From assembly GCF_011007365.1 (NCBI RefSeq), contig NZ_WFKM01000002.1:372001-436000 (forward strand): a stretch of 64,000 nt of DNA, in the 5' to 3' direction. The notes under the pieces are model-generated. The model searched no databases. It had not been told where the DNA came from and saw only the letters and a list, made by a program, of their open reading frames with translations. Positions 26,294 to 36,015 of this stretch are shown piece after piece. The stretch comes from Sphingobacterium sp. xlx-96 (GTDB lineage Bacteria; Bacteroidota; Bacteroidia; Sphingobacteriales; Sphingobacteriaceae). Numbering within the stretch: the stretch's first letter is position 1; each line of letters starts with the position of its first letter. A program made the position numbers and the translations under genes.

Positions 26294-26884
26294 CTAGTTA
26301 AACTGAAATGTCATATTATGATCCTCGATCATCTTTCTAAGGTTACTCAACGCGTAACGCATACGGCCCAATGCCGTATTGATACTAACATCTGTAATCT
26401 CGGCTATATCCCTGAAACTCATGTCACAAAAATGGCGCATAATCAATACCTCTTTCTGGTCGTCTGGAAGTAACTGAATTAATTTCTTAAGATCGACGTC
26501 GACCTGATGACGCATCAACTTGTGTTCTGCATCTTCGTCCGCAAAATTAAGTACTTCAAAAATATCGTAACCATCTCCATTAACAACAGAAGGGCCTCTC
26601 TTTTCTTTCCTAAAATGATCAATAACCATATTATGTGCAATACGGATCACCCAAGGCAAAAACTTCCCCTCTTCATTATAACGTCCCGTTTTAAATGTAT
26701 TGATTACCTTGATAAAGGTTTCTTGAAAAATATCCTCCGCAAGGAACTCATCCTTGACACGGACATAGATAGAAGTGTATATCTTACTCTTGTAACGATC
26801 TATTAGCACGCTTAATCCATTTTCATCGCCATCTATGTAGGCTCGGATTAACTCCTGGTCGGTTTTGCTTTTCAGTAGTTTCAT
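26294..26884 (-). CDS. ECF-type RNA polymerase sigma factor
   Basis: A 196-aa sigma-70 family protein with region 2 (EDIFQETFIKVINTFKTGRYNEEGKFLPWVIRIAHNMVIDHFRKEKR) and region 4 (LPDDQKEVLIMRHFCDMSFRDIAEITDVSINTALGRMRYALSNLRK). No anti-sigma gene is adjacent, unlike many ECF loci. Very similar lone sigma factors are common in Bacteroidota and act in envelope or growth regulation, but the regulon is not inferable here. Confidence 0.9.
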   Translation of the reverse strand: MKLLKSKTDQELIRAYIDGDENGLSVLIDRYKSKIYTSIYVRVKDEFLAEDIFQETFIKVINTFKTGRYNEEGKFLPWVIRIAHNMVIDHFRKEKRGPSVVNGDGYDIFEVLNFADEDAEHKLMRHQVDVDLKKLIQLLPDDQKEVLIMRHFCDMSFRDIAEITDVSINTALGRMRYALSNLRKMIEDHNMTFQFN

Positions 26885-27106
26885 AATAATTCCCCTAAAA
26901 TTTTAAGTATAGAGCATGTAAGCAATTCATTTTTAATGAGTAAGCGTGTTTCGATAGGCTTCTATTTTTTAATGTTTAAATACCGTTATCTCTTCCAAAG
27001 TAGATGAAAAAAAATGATCTTTCAAATTTAACAAGAGACTTTTAACATAAATTCACAATTATCAAAAGCAATAATTAGACCACATTTCTTCGGGACAACT
27101 TTAAAC

Positions 27107-27142
27107 AAAAAGTGCCACGGAGCAAAATCCGCGGCACTTTTT
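27107..27142 (-). terminator. Terminator of glyA
   Basis: aaaaagtgcc(a)cgg and ccg(c)ggcacttttt form a 13-bp stem with one mismatch and an 8-nt loop. It ends 18 nt after the glyA stop (reverse direction). Confidence 0.85.
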
Positions 27143-27160
27143 ATAGTATCTAATATTTTC

Positions 27161-28432
27161 TTAACTATATAAAGGAAATTGAGCCATCATCGCCTTCACT
27201 TTACCTTCTATTTTTGCTAACTGAGCTTCATCACTGCGGCTTTTTAATGCCTCATCGATCAACTCACCGATCTGAACCATTTCTGCTTCTTTCACCCCGC
27301 GTGTGGTAATCGCAGCTGTACCGAAACGAACACCAGAAGTAACAAAAGGTGAACGGGTATCAAATGGAACCATGTTTTTATTTGTAGTAATACCGGCCAT
27401 ACCCAATATTGCTTCTGCTTCTTTACCAGAAACATCTTTGTTACGCAAGTCTACCAACATCAAGTGGTTGTCCGTACCCCCAGAAATAATCTTATAATTG
27501 CGATCTACAAAGAACTGCGCTAATGCCTGCGCATTACTTTGCACTTGTTTGACATAGGTTAAATACTCATCACTCAAAGCTTCGCCATACGCAATAGCTT
27601 TTGCAGCAATAGTATGTTCCAATGGTCCACCTTGTGTACCAGGGAACACAGCCAAATCCAATAACTGCGTGATGGTACGCGTCTCTCCTTTTGGTGTTTT
27701 CACTCCCCAAGTATTCTCAAAATCCTTACCCACCATGATCATCCCACCACGAGGCCCACGTAATGTTTTATGAGTCGTAGTAGTAACGATATGACAGTGA
27801 GGCAATGGATCATTTAATAAACCTTTAGCAATTAAACCTGCCGGATGCGAAATATCCGCCAATAGTAAGGCTCCGATTTCATCAGCTACTTTTCGTATGC
27901 GAGCATAGTCCCAATCACGTGAATACGCAGAGGCACCACAGATGATCATCTTAGGCTTCTCACGAAGTGCGGTCTCTTCCAGTTGCTCGTAATCGATCAG
28001 ACCTGTATCCTCTTTTACCCCGTAGAATAATGGTTGATAAATTTTACCTGATAGATTCGCAGGCGACCCATGTGTTAAGTGTCCACCATGAGATAGATCA
28101 AGGCCTAAAATTTTATCTCCAGGTTTAATTGTAGCTAAGAACACCGCTGCATTAGCCTGAGCTCCTGAATGCGGCTGAACATTCACCCACTCTGCACCAA
28201 AAAGTTTTTTAGCACGCTCGATAGCGATTGTCTCGATTTCATCGACCACTTCACAACCTCCATAATAACGCTTTCCTGGGAGCCCTTCAGCGTATTTATT
28301 GGTCAATACAGAACCTGCGGCCTCCATTACTTGTTTGCTCACGAAGTTTTCTGACGCGATTAATTCAATGCCTTCTTCTTGGCGCTTTAGCTCATCTGCG
28401 ATTAGATTAAAGATAGCTTGATCTCTTTCCAT
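27161..28432 (-). CDS. glyA: Serine hydroxymethyltransferase
   Basis: GlyA interconverts serine and glycine with tetrahydrofolate, supplying one-carbon units. The start is the ATG at 28432 (423 aa, [19 protein letters not shown]), as the in-frame ATG 16 codons upstream lies in the TATATTTG promoter box. PLP binds Lys222 in [27 protein letters not shown] and ADISHPAGL are also diagnostic. Length fits the family. Confidence 0.96.
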   Translation of the reverse strand: MERDQAIFNLIADELKRQEEGIELIASENFVSKQVMEAAGSVLTNKYAEGLPGKRYYGGCEVVDEIETIAIERAKKLFGAEWVNVQPHSGAQANAAVFLATIKPGDKILGLDLSHGGHLTHGSPANLSGKIYQPLFYGVKEDTGLIDYEQLEETALREKPKMIICGASAYSRDWDYARIRKVADEIGALLLADISHPAGLIAKGLLNDPLPHCHIVTTTTHKTLRGPRGGMIMVGKDFENTWGVKTPKGETRTITQLLDLAVFPGTQGGPLEHTIAAKAIAYGEALSDEYLTYVKQVQSNAQALAQFFVDRNYKIISGGTDNHLMLVDLRNKDVSGKEAEAILGMAGITTNKNMVPFDTRSPFVTSGVRFGTAAITTRGVKEAEMVQIGELIDEALKSRSDEAQLAKIEGKVKAMMAQFPLYS

Positions 28433-28477
28433 TCCTGTGTAATTATTATTGGGTATTGAGAATAATTTATTTTGCCG

Positions 28478-28485
28478 CAAATATA
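28478..28485 (-). promoter_or_regulatory. Putative -7 box of glyA
   Basis: Reverse strand TATATTTG matches TAnnTTTG; it lies 46 nt before the chosen ATG. An upstream TTTA in place of TTTG makes the -33 element weak. It supports the start at 28432. Confidence 0.45.
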
Positions 28486-28596
28486 CGACTATCTTATCTT
28501 TTAAAGGAATTCTTTAGTGCATCTTTTGAAAAACACTCCCTATTTTAAATATTTAACAATCAAAGGCATCCTTCTTTCATGCAAGTTCGCTCCTCA

Positions 28597-29124
28597 TCAG
28601 ATCGAAAGCTCTTTTTTCAACAAAACTTGCGCAGCATCATAAGGATTAAGCTCAAGCCCTTTCAAATGCTTTATGACTATTTCTACGTATCCGTCCAAAG
28701 ACACATCATTAGACAATCCTCTATCAGCATTGCGCAAGAGGTCTACGGTATTTACTTTCAGATCCTTCACAATAGTCCATGCTGCGTCCGAGACATAAAG
28801 CTGTTGCGTAAAATTATGTTGAAACTCCGATTCAATATCAGCAATTATTGCCTGCTTAAATTGGCTGACAGACATTCCCTTCGCATGATGCCTTATCATC
28901 AATTGATCTGGAGACATCCGATGTACAAATAAAACCAAGCGTTCGTAAGCGGTAAATCGCAATTGCATTTTATCTCTGAGCAGCGCTTTGTTCTCATTTA
29001 TATTACTCATTGTTAGCAAAAGATTTTCAATTTTCGGCCAAATGATATAGAAAGCAAGTACTAACGCGACAAAAACGCCAAAAGCCAAAACAAAAAGCTC
29101 TTTAAAAAAATCAACATATTCCAT
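28597..29124 (-). CDS. Conserved membrane-anchored protein of unknown function
   Basis: A 175-aa protein from the ATG at 29124 (MEYVDFFKELFVLAFGVFVALVLAFYIIWPKI) with one N-terminal membrane helix (about 8-30) and a cytosolic or periplasmic alpha-helical domain. I do not recognise a named family; it resembles lineage-specific Bacteroidota proteins (DUF-type) found singly. A longer reading frame begins 13 codons upstream. It is divergent from erpA and 472 nt away from glyA's promoter region; no functional clue from context. Confidence 0.75.
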   Translation of the reverse strand: MEYVDFFKELFVLAFGVFVALVLAFYIIWPKIENLLLTMSNINENKALLRDKMQLRFTAYERLVLFVHRMSPDQLMIRHHAKGMSVSQFKQAIIADIESEFQHNFTQQLYVSDAAWTIVKDLKVNTVDLLRNADRGLSNDVSLDGYVEIVIKHLKGLELNPYDAAQVLLKKELSI

Positions 29125-29187
29125 TTTACAATCTTGTTTATATAGTGTCAAAATAATCTGCACATATTTATTTCGGCTAAAAATATG

Positions 29188-29195
29188 TATTTTTG
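29188..29195 (+). promoter_or_regulatory. Putative -7 box of erpA
   Basis: TATTTTTG matches TAnnTTTG, 34 nt before the erpA ATG at 29230; a TTTC at 29169 resembles the -33 TTTG. It argues against an upstream erpA start. Confidence 0.45.
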
Positions 29196-29229
29196 TTTAA
29201 CTATCAACAATAGGGAAAGGCAAGACAAA

Positions 29230-29583
29230 ATGAGTATCGAACATACAACAGATGCAGCACCGGTTAAACTAACCGTTGGTGCTGTCCAAGAATTAAAAAA
29301 ATTAATAAGCCAACAAGAGATCAGTTCTGACTTTGGACTTCGTCTAGGAGTAGAGGGCGGCGGCTGCTCAGGTATGAATTATATCCTCGGATTTGACCAA
29401 AAGAAAGAAGGTGATGCCGAATACGAAATAGAAGGCATCCGTGTCTTTATGAACAAAGCGCACGGAATGTACCTTGCGGGAATGGAAGTTGATTTTAGAA
29501 ATGGTTTAGATGCACGCGGCTTTACGTTCAATAATCCTAATGCAACCAGTACTTGTGGTTGCGGATCAAGCTTCTCTGCTTAA
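29230..29583 (+). CDS. erpA: A-type iron-sulfur carrier protein
   Basis: A 117-aa HesB/IscA/ErpA family carrier that delivers [2Fe-2S]/[4Fe-4S] clusters. Conserved Cys46 (GGGCSGMNY), Cys109 and Cys111 (STCGCGSSF) bind the cluster. The start is the ATG at 29230 because the promoter box lies within the upstream extension of the frame. It stands alone, so IscA or ErpA type cannot be told by context. Confidence 0.92.
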   Translation: MSIEHTTDAAPVKLTVGAVQELKKLISQQEISSDFGLRLGVEGGGCSGMNYILGFDQKKEGDAEYEIEGIRVFMNKAHGMYLAGMEVDFRNGLDARGFTFNNPNATSTCGCGSSFSA

Positions 29584-29594
29584 AAAGATAAAAA

Positions 29595-29624
29595 AGCCGT
29601 TTGGTCATTTCTTTCCAAACGGCT
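29595..29624 (-). terminator. Terminator of the DUF4419 gene
   Basis: agccgtttgg and ccaaacggct form a 10-bp stem (10-nt loop). T's follow only on the reverse strand, so it ends the minus-strand DUF4419 gene; it lies 12 nt after the erpA stop and may also slow that transcript. Confidence 0.7.
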
Positions 29625-29751
29625 ACCTATAAACCGATTACAATAAATAACAATTCTTTTTTAAGGCTTTGTTAATCCGCTTTGCGTTGTGGAAAATGAC
29701 AAATGAATCACTGCGCTAGATCTACTTCCAACGGCGCAAATCTAGAACAGA

Positions 29752-31191
29752 TTAAATCTTTTTATCATTAACAATAACCCATGCTTTCGGCATAAGCTCT
29801 TTTAAACGCTTGATGCCATCTGCATCGATATCACCTTTGATTGTTAGCCTTTTGATATTGATCGACTTTATCTTATCAGCTACATTAACCTTACCGATAA
29901 AACCAAGTTCTAGCGACTTTATACTTTTAATACTATAAATACTTTCCGGCAGTTCTTTGATATTTTTCAGACTCACGATGTCATACGATTCCTTCTGAGG
30001 AAGATCATTCGAAACTACCCCACCACGGTGCACAATAGACCAGCCAATAGCGGGTTTGAGGCTAAAGCTTTTTTGATCCTGCTCCATACCAAACAAGCCT
30101 GCCCAAATCTCCATAGTGTATTGCATATCCTTTTCTTTATCCTCTAATACAAACGGTACCTTGACATATTCAGCGGCAATCGTGCTTATATTACCTATCG
30201 GTTCTAGCTCCCTTTGCTCCCCTTTATCATTAAAAGGGTAAAACTTAACAATCCACCCATCGATCGTTTCATGTGGAGCATATGCCTGCTTATTCCGCAA
30301 CTGAAGCATATCGCTCCAAAAGCCTTTGTCTAGGTCTCCCTTTTTAGTTTGAACGATCTGTTGGACGATAGGACGCAGCTCATTAGTCCACCAGGACAGG
30401 TCAAATGTTTCGATATAATCCATTTTTTTCAACACATGTTCCCAGTCAGCAACAGAACCCTCGAGCGTAACAGCAGAAATACCACAGCCCATAACCATCA
30501 TTCGATAATCAAAAAAAGACTTGACAGACTCCATCAAAATAATCTCGGATGCAATCCTACTATCCGTATTTGTTGTAGAGAAATCTGCCCGCAAATTGCT
30601 GGTATACGCCTTGCCTGTAAATTTTTCAATCTGTTCGGTAAACTGTGGCAATACCGACCCCCATTTACTATTTGGATTACCCAATTGTATATCATCTTTA
30701 TTCGCTACGATCGTGATCTCCCTTTTTCCCTGAAAGTCCACCAATCGGTCACGAAATTTTTCGGCATACAGCGCAATGTGTCTGGCGAAACCTTGTTCTA
30801 TTAATGTCCATATAATATCGGGAGAGATAATAATAGGGCGATGTTCTTGATAAGCTTTGAATGCACCAGCCAAAAACGGGTGCGCACCGAATAGCACCAA
30901 ACTATCGGGGCCAATGGAAAAATATTCTACTTCTTCAGTAGATAACTGATCCATCAGCGCTTGCTTAGAAACCCGTCGCAAAGCATTCGAAGGCTTCAGC
31001 AAGGTATCATTGATCATATACCGGGTACTAGAGGCGTGCAAAGTAATCGTGTCCCCCGCAGTAGAGATATCGCTGGCTTTAATGAGTACTTTCCTAAGAG
31101 AATGTTTTTCTTGCACCTGTCCAACAGCCGAAAAAGGACAGTCCAAATGCAGAAAAACAACAACGATCAAACAATAAATAGTAGCTTTCAT
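29752..31191 (-). CDS. Secreted DUF4419 domain protein
   Basis: A 479-aa protein with a signal peptide (MKATIYCLIVVVFLHLDCPFSAVGQ, about 25 aa). The DUF4419 features are visible: HPFLAGAFKAYQEHRPIIISPDIIWTLIEQGFARH at about residue 105, CGISAVTLEGSVADWEHVLKKMDYI, and GWIVKFYPFND. DUF4419 occurs in fungi and scattered bacteria and has no known function. Its C-terminal ~70 residues look like a short leucine-rich-repeat-like strand/turn stretch (LKNIKELPESIYSIKSIKSLELGFIG). Neighbours give no role. Confidence 0.83.
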   Translation of the reverse strand: MKATIYCLIVVVFLHLDCPFSAVGQVQEKHSLRKVLIKASDISTAGDTITLHASSTRYMINDTLLKPSNALRRVSKQALMDQLSTEEVEYFSIGPDSLVLFGAHPFLAGAFKAYQEHRPIIISPDIIWTLIEQGFARHIALYAEKFRDRLVDFQGKREITIVANKDDIQLGNPNSKWGSVLPQFTEQIEKFTGKAYTSNLRADFSTTNTDSRIASEIILMESVKSFFDYRMMVMGCGISAVTLEGSVADWEHVLKKMDYIETFDLSWWTNELRPIVQQIVQTKKGDLDKGFWSDMLQLRNKQAYAPHETIDGWIVKFYPFNDKGEQRELEPIGNISTIAAEYVKVPFVLEDKEKDMQYTMEIWAGLFGMEQDQKSFSLKPAIGWSIVHRGGVVSNDLPQKESYDIVSLKNIKELPESIYSIKSIKSLELGFIGKVNVADKIKSINIKRLTIKGDIDADGIKRLKELMPKAWVIVNDKKI

Positions 31192-31354
31192 AGTTTATAA
31201 TTTCACAAAGGATGTAGCTTTACTTATAATTCCATAAAGCTAATAAAATTATTCTCCATCGCCCAATGGCAATCATTTCTACACAAACGACCTTCCTTTT
31301 TTCAAGTTAATTGATTAAATTAGCGACCTTTAAAATTTGATTTATAAATACGTG

Positions 31355-34300
31355 ATGTACAAGGAGTATAAGCAGTTAAATTTACCGGAAATCGGCAAAG
31401 AAGTATTAAAGCGTTGGGAAACGGAAAATATATTTGAAAAGAGTATTTCCAATCGTCCTTCTAGCAAACCTTACACTTTTTATGAAGGCCCGCCTTCAGC
31501 AAATGGTACCCCAGGGATTCACCACGTGATGGCGCGCGCTATTAAAGATATTTTTTGTCGTTACAAAACCTTAAAAGGATTCCAAGTAAAGCGTAAAGGC
31601 GGGTGGGACACTCACGGTCTGCCAATAGAACTGGCCGTAGAAAAGTCTTTGGGGATCACCAAAGAAGATATCGGTGTCAAGATCACGGTAGAAGCATATA
31701 ATGATGCCTGTCGTAAAGAGGTTATGAAATACACTGACCTGTGGAATGATCTGACCGAAAAAATGGGATATTGGGTAGATTTAGAAAACCCATATATCAC
31801 TTATCAAAACGAATATATCGAGACATTATGGTTCCTATTAAAAGATCTGTATAAGAAAGGGCTTTTATATAAAGGCTATACGATACAACCATATTCTCCA
31901 GCTGCAGGGACAGGATTGAGTTCACATGAACTAAATCAACCAGGAACCTATAAAGATGTAAAAGACACCACTATTGTCGCACAGTTCCGCCTAGACAAAA
32001 CCCAACTACATCCGATGATGTCTACGTTGGTAGAGACTACGGATGAAGATGTAGCTTTTATCGCGTGGACCACTACACCTTGGACTTTACCAAGTAATAC
32101 AGCGTTGGTCGTAGGCAAAAACATTGACTATGTTAAAGTCAAAACGTTCAACCAGTATACTGGCGAGCCTGTTTCTGTTATCTTGGCCAAAAACCTAATC
32201 AGTAAACACTTTAAAGCTGAAGGCGAGAATGCCTCTTTCCAAGATTATAAAACAGGAGATAAAATCGTTCCTTGGGAAAAAGCCGCAGAATTTAAAGGAG
32301 AAGAATTAGTAGGTATCAGATACCATCAGCTGTTACCCTACATCACGTCAGAAGAATTGGTCGAGAAGGCTTTTCGTGTTATTCCAGGAGATTTTGTAAC
32401 GACCGAAGATGGTACAGGTATCGTTCACGCTGCCCCTACATATGGCGCAGATGACTTTAGAGTAGCGAAAGAGAATGGGGTTCCTGCCATTTTAGTGAAA
32501 GATGAAAATGGCAAAGATGTACCTACTGTAGATCGTACAGGTCGTTTTGTCAAAGAAGTTACTGATTTTGCAGGCCGGTTTGTCAAAGAAGAATATTATT
32601 CAGCAGAAGAACGTGCAGACAAAGATTTCCGTCCGACGGATGTATTAATAGCCATCAAACTAAAAGAAGACAACAAGGCATTTGATGTTAAAAAATATGA
32701 GCATACCTACCCACACTGTTGGCGTACGGACAAGCCTGTTTTATATTACCCTTTAGATAGCTGGTTTATCAAAACTACAGCTGTCAAAGATAAGTTAGTT
32801 GCTTTAAACAAAACAATTAACTGGAAACCGGAAGCTACCGGAACAGGACGTTTTGGGAACTGGTTGGAGAACCTGGTAGACTGGAATCTTTCCAGATCGA
32901 GATATTGGGGTACTCCATTACCCATATGGCGTTCTGAGGATGAAAACGAGGAGATCTGTATTGGCTCTATGTCCGAATTGAAATCTTACTTAGAAGCTTC
33001 TTTAGCGTCTCCCGTTTTGACAGACGCCGAAAAAGCTATCAATAAAGAATATTTAGAAAAATTCGGAACCGACAAACTTGACCTTCATCGTCCGTACGTG
33101 GATCATGTGGTATTAGTTTCGGATGCTGGTCAAAAGCTCTACCGTGAGCTCGATCTAATCGATGTGTGGTTTGATTCGGGAGCTATGCCTTATGCTCAAT
33201 GGGGACTGGATTATGACAAGCTGGCTAAAGGAGATGCACTACCTTTCAAATCGGAGTATGATAACGCATTCCCGGCAGATTTCATAGCGGAAGGTGTTGA
33301 CCAAACTCGCGGATGGTTCTTCACATTACATGCTATTTCGACGATGGTTACAGGTTCTATTGCCTTTAAAAACGTCGTATCCAATGGCCTTGTATTGGAC
33401 AAAAATGGCAACAAGATGTCGAAACGTCTAGGAAATGGTGTTGATCCTTTTGCTACTATTGAGAAATATAGCGCTGATGCTACCCGTTGGTATATGATCA
33501 GCAATGCTGCTCCTTGGGACAATTTAAAATTTAATGAAGAGGGACTGGATGAGGTACGTAGAAAATTTTTCGGGACACTCTATAACACCTATGCCTTTTT
33601 TGCATTATATGCAAACATTGACAATTTCAACTACGCAGAGCCTGAGATCACTTTAGCAAACAGACCTGAGATCGATAGATGGATATTGTCTTTGCTAAAT
33701 AGCCTTACACAGGAAGTGGATGGGTATTACAGCGATTACGAACCAACCAAAGCAGCCCGTGCTATCCAAAATTTCGTAGATGAGCATTTAAGCAACTGGT
33801 ATGTTCGTCTATGTCGTCGTCGCTTCTGGAAAGGTGATTATACCGAAGATAAAATCTCGGCCTATCAAACGTTGTATACTTGCCTGGATACAATCGCCAA
33901 ATTAATGTCGCCAATATCTCCGTTCTTTGCGGATCAACTTTATCTCGATTTAAATGCAGCAACGAACAAACAAGCTTTCGAATCTGTACATTTAGCAGAC
34001 TTCCCTGTTTATCACGCAGATTTAGTAGATAAAGAACTAGAAGAACGTATGGCTTTGGCACAAGACATTTCTTCATTGACATTATCTCTACGTAAGAAAA
34101 CGAGTATCAATGTACGTCAACCCTTGCGTAAAATCTTAATCCCTGTACTCGATGCTTCTTTCCAAACTAAAGTGGAGAAAGTAAAAGACTTAATATTATC
34201 GGAGACGAATATCAAAGATATCGAGTTTATTACTGATACTGCTGGTATTATCAAGAAAAAGATAAAACCTAACTTTAAAGCACTGGGAGCTAAAGTAGGT

Positions 34301-34768
34301 AAAGATATGAAGACAGTTAGCACTGCAATTCAGGCATTTACTTTGGAGCAGATCAGTCAATTGGAAAAGACGGGTTCGTTACAATTAGAGGGTACGCCTT
34401 ATACTATCGGTCTTGAAGATGTAGAAATTATTGCTGAAGATGTAGCAGGTTGGCAAGTTGCCAATTTAGGCAATCTAACGGTAGCATTAGATATACAAAT
34501 CAGTGACGAATTGAGACAGGAAGGGATGGCTAGAGAACTGATAAACCGCGTACAAAATCTTCGCAAAGAGAAGGGGTTTGAGGTAACTGACAGAATACGA
34601 GTTCGATTGTCTCAAAATAATGAGATTAAGGAAGCTGCCACGAATAATTTATCGTATATTTGCACGGAAATATTAGCTGATTCATTTGATTTTGAAGATA
34701 AAATCACGGGTGGTGATAGTATTGAAATCAATGAAAGTAAACTTGAGGTATTAATCGAAAAAAATTAA
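31355..34768 (+). CDS. ileS: Isoleucyl-tRNA synthetase
   Basis: IleRS charges tRNA-Ile and edits Val-tRNA-Ile. I start at the ATG at 31355 (1137 aa, MYKEYKQLNLPEIGKEVLKRW) instead of a TTG six codons before. Class I motifs: HIGH-like GIHH at 54-57 in PPSANGTPGIHHVMAR, and KMSKR at 687-691. The editing domain (GDFVTTEDGTGIVHAAPTYG) is present and the C-terminus has an anticodon-binding domain of the long (eukaryote-like, no zinc-finger tail) type common in Bacteroidota. It is followed after 3 nt by the DksA-like gene. Confidence 0.97.
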   Translation: MYKEYKQLNLPEIGKEVLKRWETENIFEKSISNRPSSKPYTFYEGPPSANGTPGIHHVMARAIKDIFCRYKTLKGFQVKRKGGWDTHGLPIELAVEKSLGITKEDIGVKITVEAYNDACRKEVMKYTDLWNDLTEKMGYWVDLENPYITYQNEYIETLWFLLKDLYKKGLLYKGYTIQPYSPAAGTGLSSHELNQPGTYKDVKDTTIVAQFRLDKTQLHPMMSTLVETTDEDVAFIAWTTTPWTLPSNTALVVGKNIDYVKVKTFNQYTGEPVSVILAKNLISKHFKAEGENASFQDYKTGDKIVPWEKAAEFKGEELVGIRYHQLLPYITSEELVEKAFRVIPGDFVTTEDGTGIVHAAPTYGADDFRVAKENGVPAILVKDENGKDVPTVDRTGRFVKEVTDFAGRFVKEEYYSAEERADKDFRPTDVLIAIKLKEDNKAFDVKKYEHTYPHCWRTDKPVLYYPLDSWFIKTTAVKDKLVALNKTINWKPEATGTGRFGNWLENLVDWNLSRSRYWGTPLPIWRSEDENEEICIGSMSELKSYLEASLASPVLTDAEKAINKEYLEKFGTDKLDLHRPYVDHVVLVSDAGQKLYRELDLIDVWFDSGAMPYAQWGLDYDKLAKGDALPFKSEYDNAFPADFIAEGVDQTRGWFFTLHAISTMVTGSIAFKNVVSNGLVLDKNGNKMSKRLGNGVDPFATIEKYSADATRWYMISNAAPWDNLKFNEEGLDEVRRKFFGTLYNTYAFFALYANIDNFNYAEPEITLANRPEIDRWILSLLNSLTQEVDGYYSDYEPTKAARAIQNFVDEHLSNWYVRLCRRRFWKGDYTEDKISAYQTLYTCLDTIAKLMSPISPFFADQLYLDLNAATNKQAFESVHLADFPVYHADLVDKELEERMALAQDISSLTLSLRKKTSINVRQPLRKILIPVLDASFQTKVEKVKDLILSETNIKDIEFITDTAGIIKKKIKPNFKALGAKVGKDMKTVSTAIQAFTLEQISQLEKTGSLQLEGTPYTIGLEDVEIIAEDVAGWQVANLGNLTVALDIQISDELRQEGMARELINRVQNLRKEKGFEVTDRIRVRLSQNNEIKEAATNNLSYICTEILADSFDFEDKITGGDSIEINESKLEVLIEKN

Positions 34769-34771
34769 AGT

Positions 34772-35158
34772 ATGGGAGAGAACACAGAAAAAACCCGCTA
34801 TAGTGACGCTGAATTATTAGAATTCAAAACCATTATATTGGACAAGTTAAGAATCGCAAAGGAGGAGCTCCTAGCCTTAACAAAAACATTAAGTGGAGGT
34901 AACGCAAATGGAACGGACGATACAGCTGGTACTTATAAGACACTTGAAGACGGATCTGCCACCCTCGAAAAAGAGCAAACTAATCAACTGGCTGCACGTC
35001 AGAAAAAGTTTATCGACAATCTTGAGGCTGCTTTAGTCCGCATTGAGAACAAAACATATGGAATCTGCAGGGAGACCGGTAAATTGATACAAAAGGAACG
35101 CCTTAAAGCAGTCCCACATACGACTTTAAGCATCGAAGCGAAAAACAAACAATACTAA
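34772..35158 (+). CDS. TraR/DksA family zinc-finger-type protein
   Basis: A 128-aa homologue of DksA, which binds RNA polymerase with ppGpp. It has a coiled N-terminal part and the C-terminal GICRETGKLIQKERLKAVPHTTLSIEAK region, which normally carries a CxxC...CxxC zinc finger; here only one Cys is left, so zinc binding is unlikely, as in several Bacteroidota DksA-like proteins. Located between ileS (3 nt) and lspA, an order repeated in Bacteroidota. Confidence 0.88.
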   Translation: MGENTEKTRYSDAELLEFKTIILDKLRIAKEELLALTKTLSGGNANGTDDTAGTYKTLEDGSATLEKEQTNQLAARQKKFIDNLEAALVRIENKTYGICRETGKLIQKERLKAVPHTTLSIEAKNKQY

Positions 35159-35170
35159 AAAAAATGACAG

Positions 35171-35232
35171 ATGGGGCTGTCTAAAAAGAGAAACTATCGT
35201 CACTTCGACGTTTTCTTTTTAGTCAGCCCCAT
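35171..35232 (+). terminator. Long hairpin between the DksA-like gene and lspA
   Basis: atggggctg (35171-35179) and cagccccat (35224-35232) pair, followed inward by ctaaaaagagaaac against gttttctttttag. The tail is tttatg. It lies 14 nt before the lspA ATG, so it may end ileS-dksA transcripts or regulate lspA. Confidence 0.75.
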
Positions 35233-35246
35233 TTTATGAATCAACT

Positions 35247-35897
35247 ATGAAAGGCTATACGAGACCTATTACATTAATTATCATCGTTTTATTAATAGAC
35301 CAAATTTCAAAATTTTGGATTAAACTGAATATGACTATTGGCCAAGACTTTAAAGTTCTTGGTGATAAATTCCTTATTCATTTCATCGAAAATCCAGGAA
35401 TGGCTTATGGGATGGAGTTTGGTGGCGAATACGGCAAACTATTTTTGAGCGTCTTTAGGATAATTGCAGTATCGGGCATCGGTTATGGTCTTTACTACAT
35501 GGTAAAAAACAAATACAATAGAGGCTTTATTCTTAATGTTGCTTTGATTTTCGCGGGTGCATTAGGTAATATTATCGATTCGGCATTTTACGGCCTAATT
35601 TTTAGTGAAAGCACTTTCTACGAAAAGGCTACGCTCTTTCCTGAAGGAGGTGGTTATGCATCCTTTCTCCACGGAAAAGTGGTAGATATGCTGTACTTTC
35701 CATTAATTGAAGGAAATTTTCCGGAATGGCTTCCGATATGGGGAGGTGAGCATTTCCTATTTTTCCGACCTGTCTTTAACATTGCAGATTCCGCAATTTC
35801 TGTAGGTGTCTTCCTAATATTAATTTTCCAAAAGCGATATTTTAAGGAAGAACATCAGGAAAAGGACAGTGTTCACAGTGAAGTATTAGAAGACTAG
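35247..35897 (+). CDS. lspA: Lipoprotein signal peptidase II
   Basis: LspA removes signal peptides from prolipoproteins at the inner membrane; several lipoproteins are encoded in this window (1, 8409, 13084, 19783). The 216-aa product has four membrane segments and the catalytic Asp111 (GNIIDSAFYG) and Asp181 (FNIADSAIS). FIENPGMAYGM is also typical. The long periplasmic loop between the two Asp regions (about 120-175) is a Bacteroidota feature. Confidence 0.95.
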   Translation: MKGYTRPITLIIIVLLIDQISKFWIKLNMTIGQDFKVLGDKFLIHFIENPGMAYGMEFGGEYGKLFLSVFRIIAVSGIGYGLYYMVKNKYNRGFILNVALIFAGALGNIIDSAFYGLIFSESTFYEKATLFPEGGGYASFLHGKVVDMLYFPLIEGNFPEWLPIWGGEHFLFFRPVFNIADSAISVGVFLILIFQKRYFKEEHQEKDSVHSEVLED

Positions 35898-35938
35898 AAA
35901 AAAAGTAGAGCGGGATATTTCCGCTCTACTTTTTTTCT
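35896..35938 (+). terminator. Terminator after lspA
   Basis: 18-bp stem: agaaaaaaagtagagcgg with ccgctctactttttttct, loop gatattt, at the lspA stop codon. Confidence 0.88.
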
Positions 35939-35964
35939 GAAAGTGTATGTTTTCAGAGGCCATC

Positions 35965-36015
35965 AAGAACTTTCATCTCTATTGGTGATTCAATGGAATC
36001 ATGAAATTTTTTTCT
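35965..36015. repeat. Copy B of the ~50-nt imperfect palindromic repeat
   Basis: Aligns to 4868-4917 at about 80 percent by eye. Ends (aactttcat / atgaaatttt) are partly complementary. It is flanked by a 15-nt direct repeat (tttttttctgaaagt at 35930-35944 and 36007-36021). The 216-nt gap after lspA holds no gene. Confidence 0.45.

Noticed and set aside
29595..29624. Hairpin as the terminator of erpA
   Set aside because: T tract occurs only on the reverse strand; it was assigned to the DUF4419 gene.
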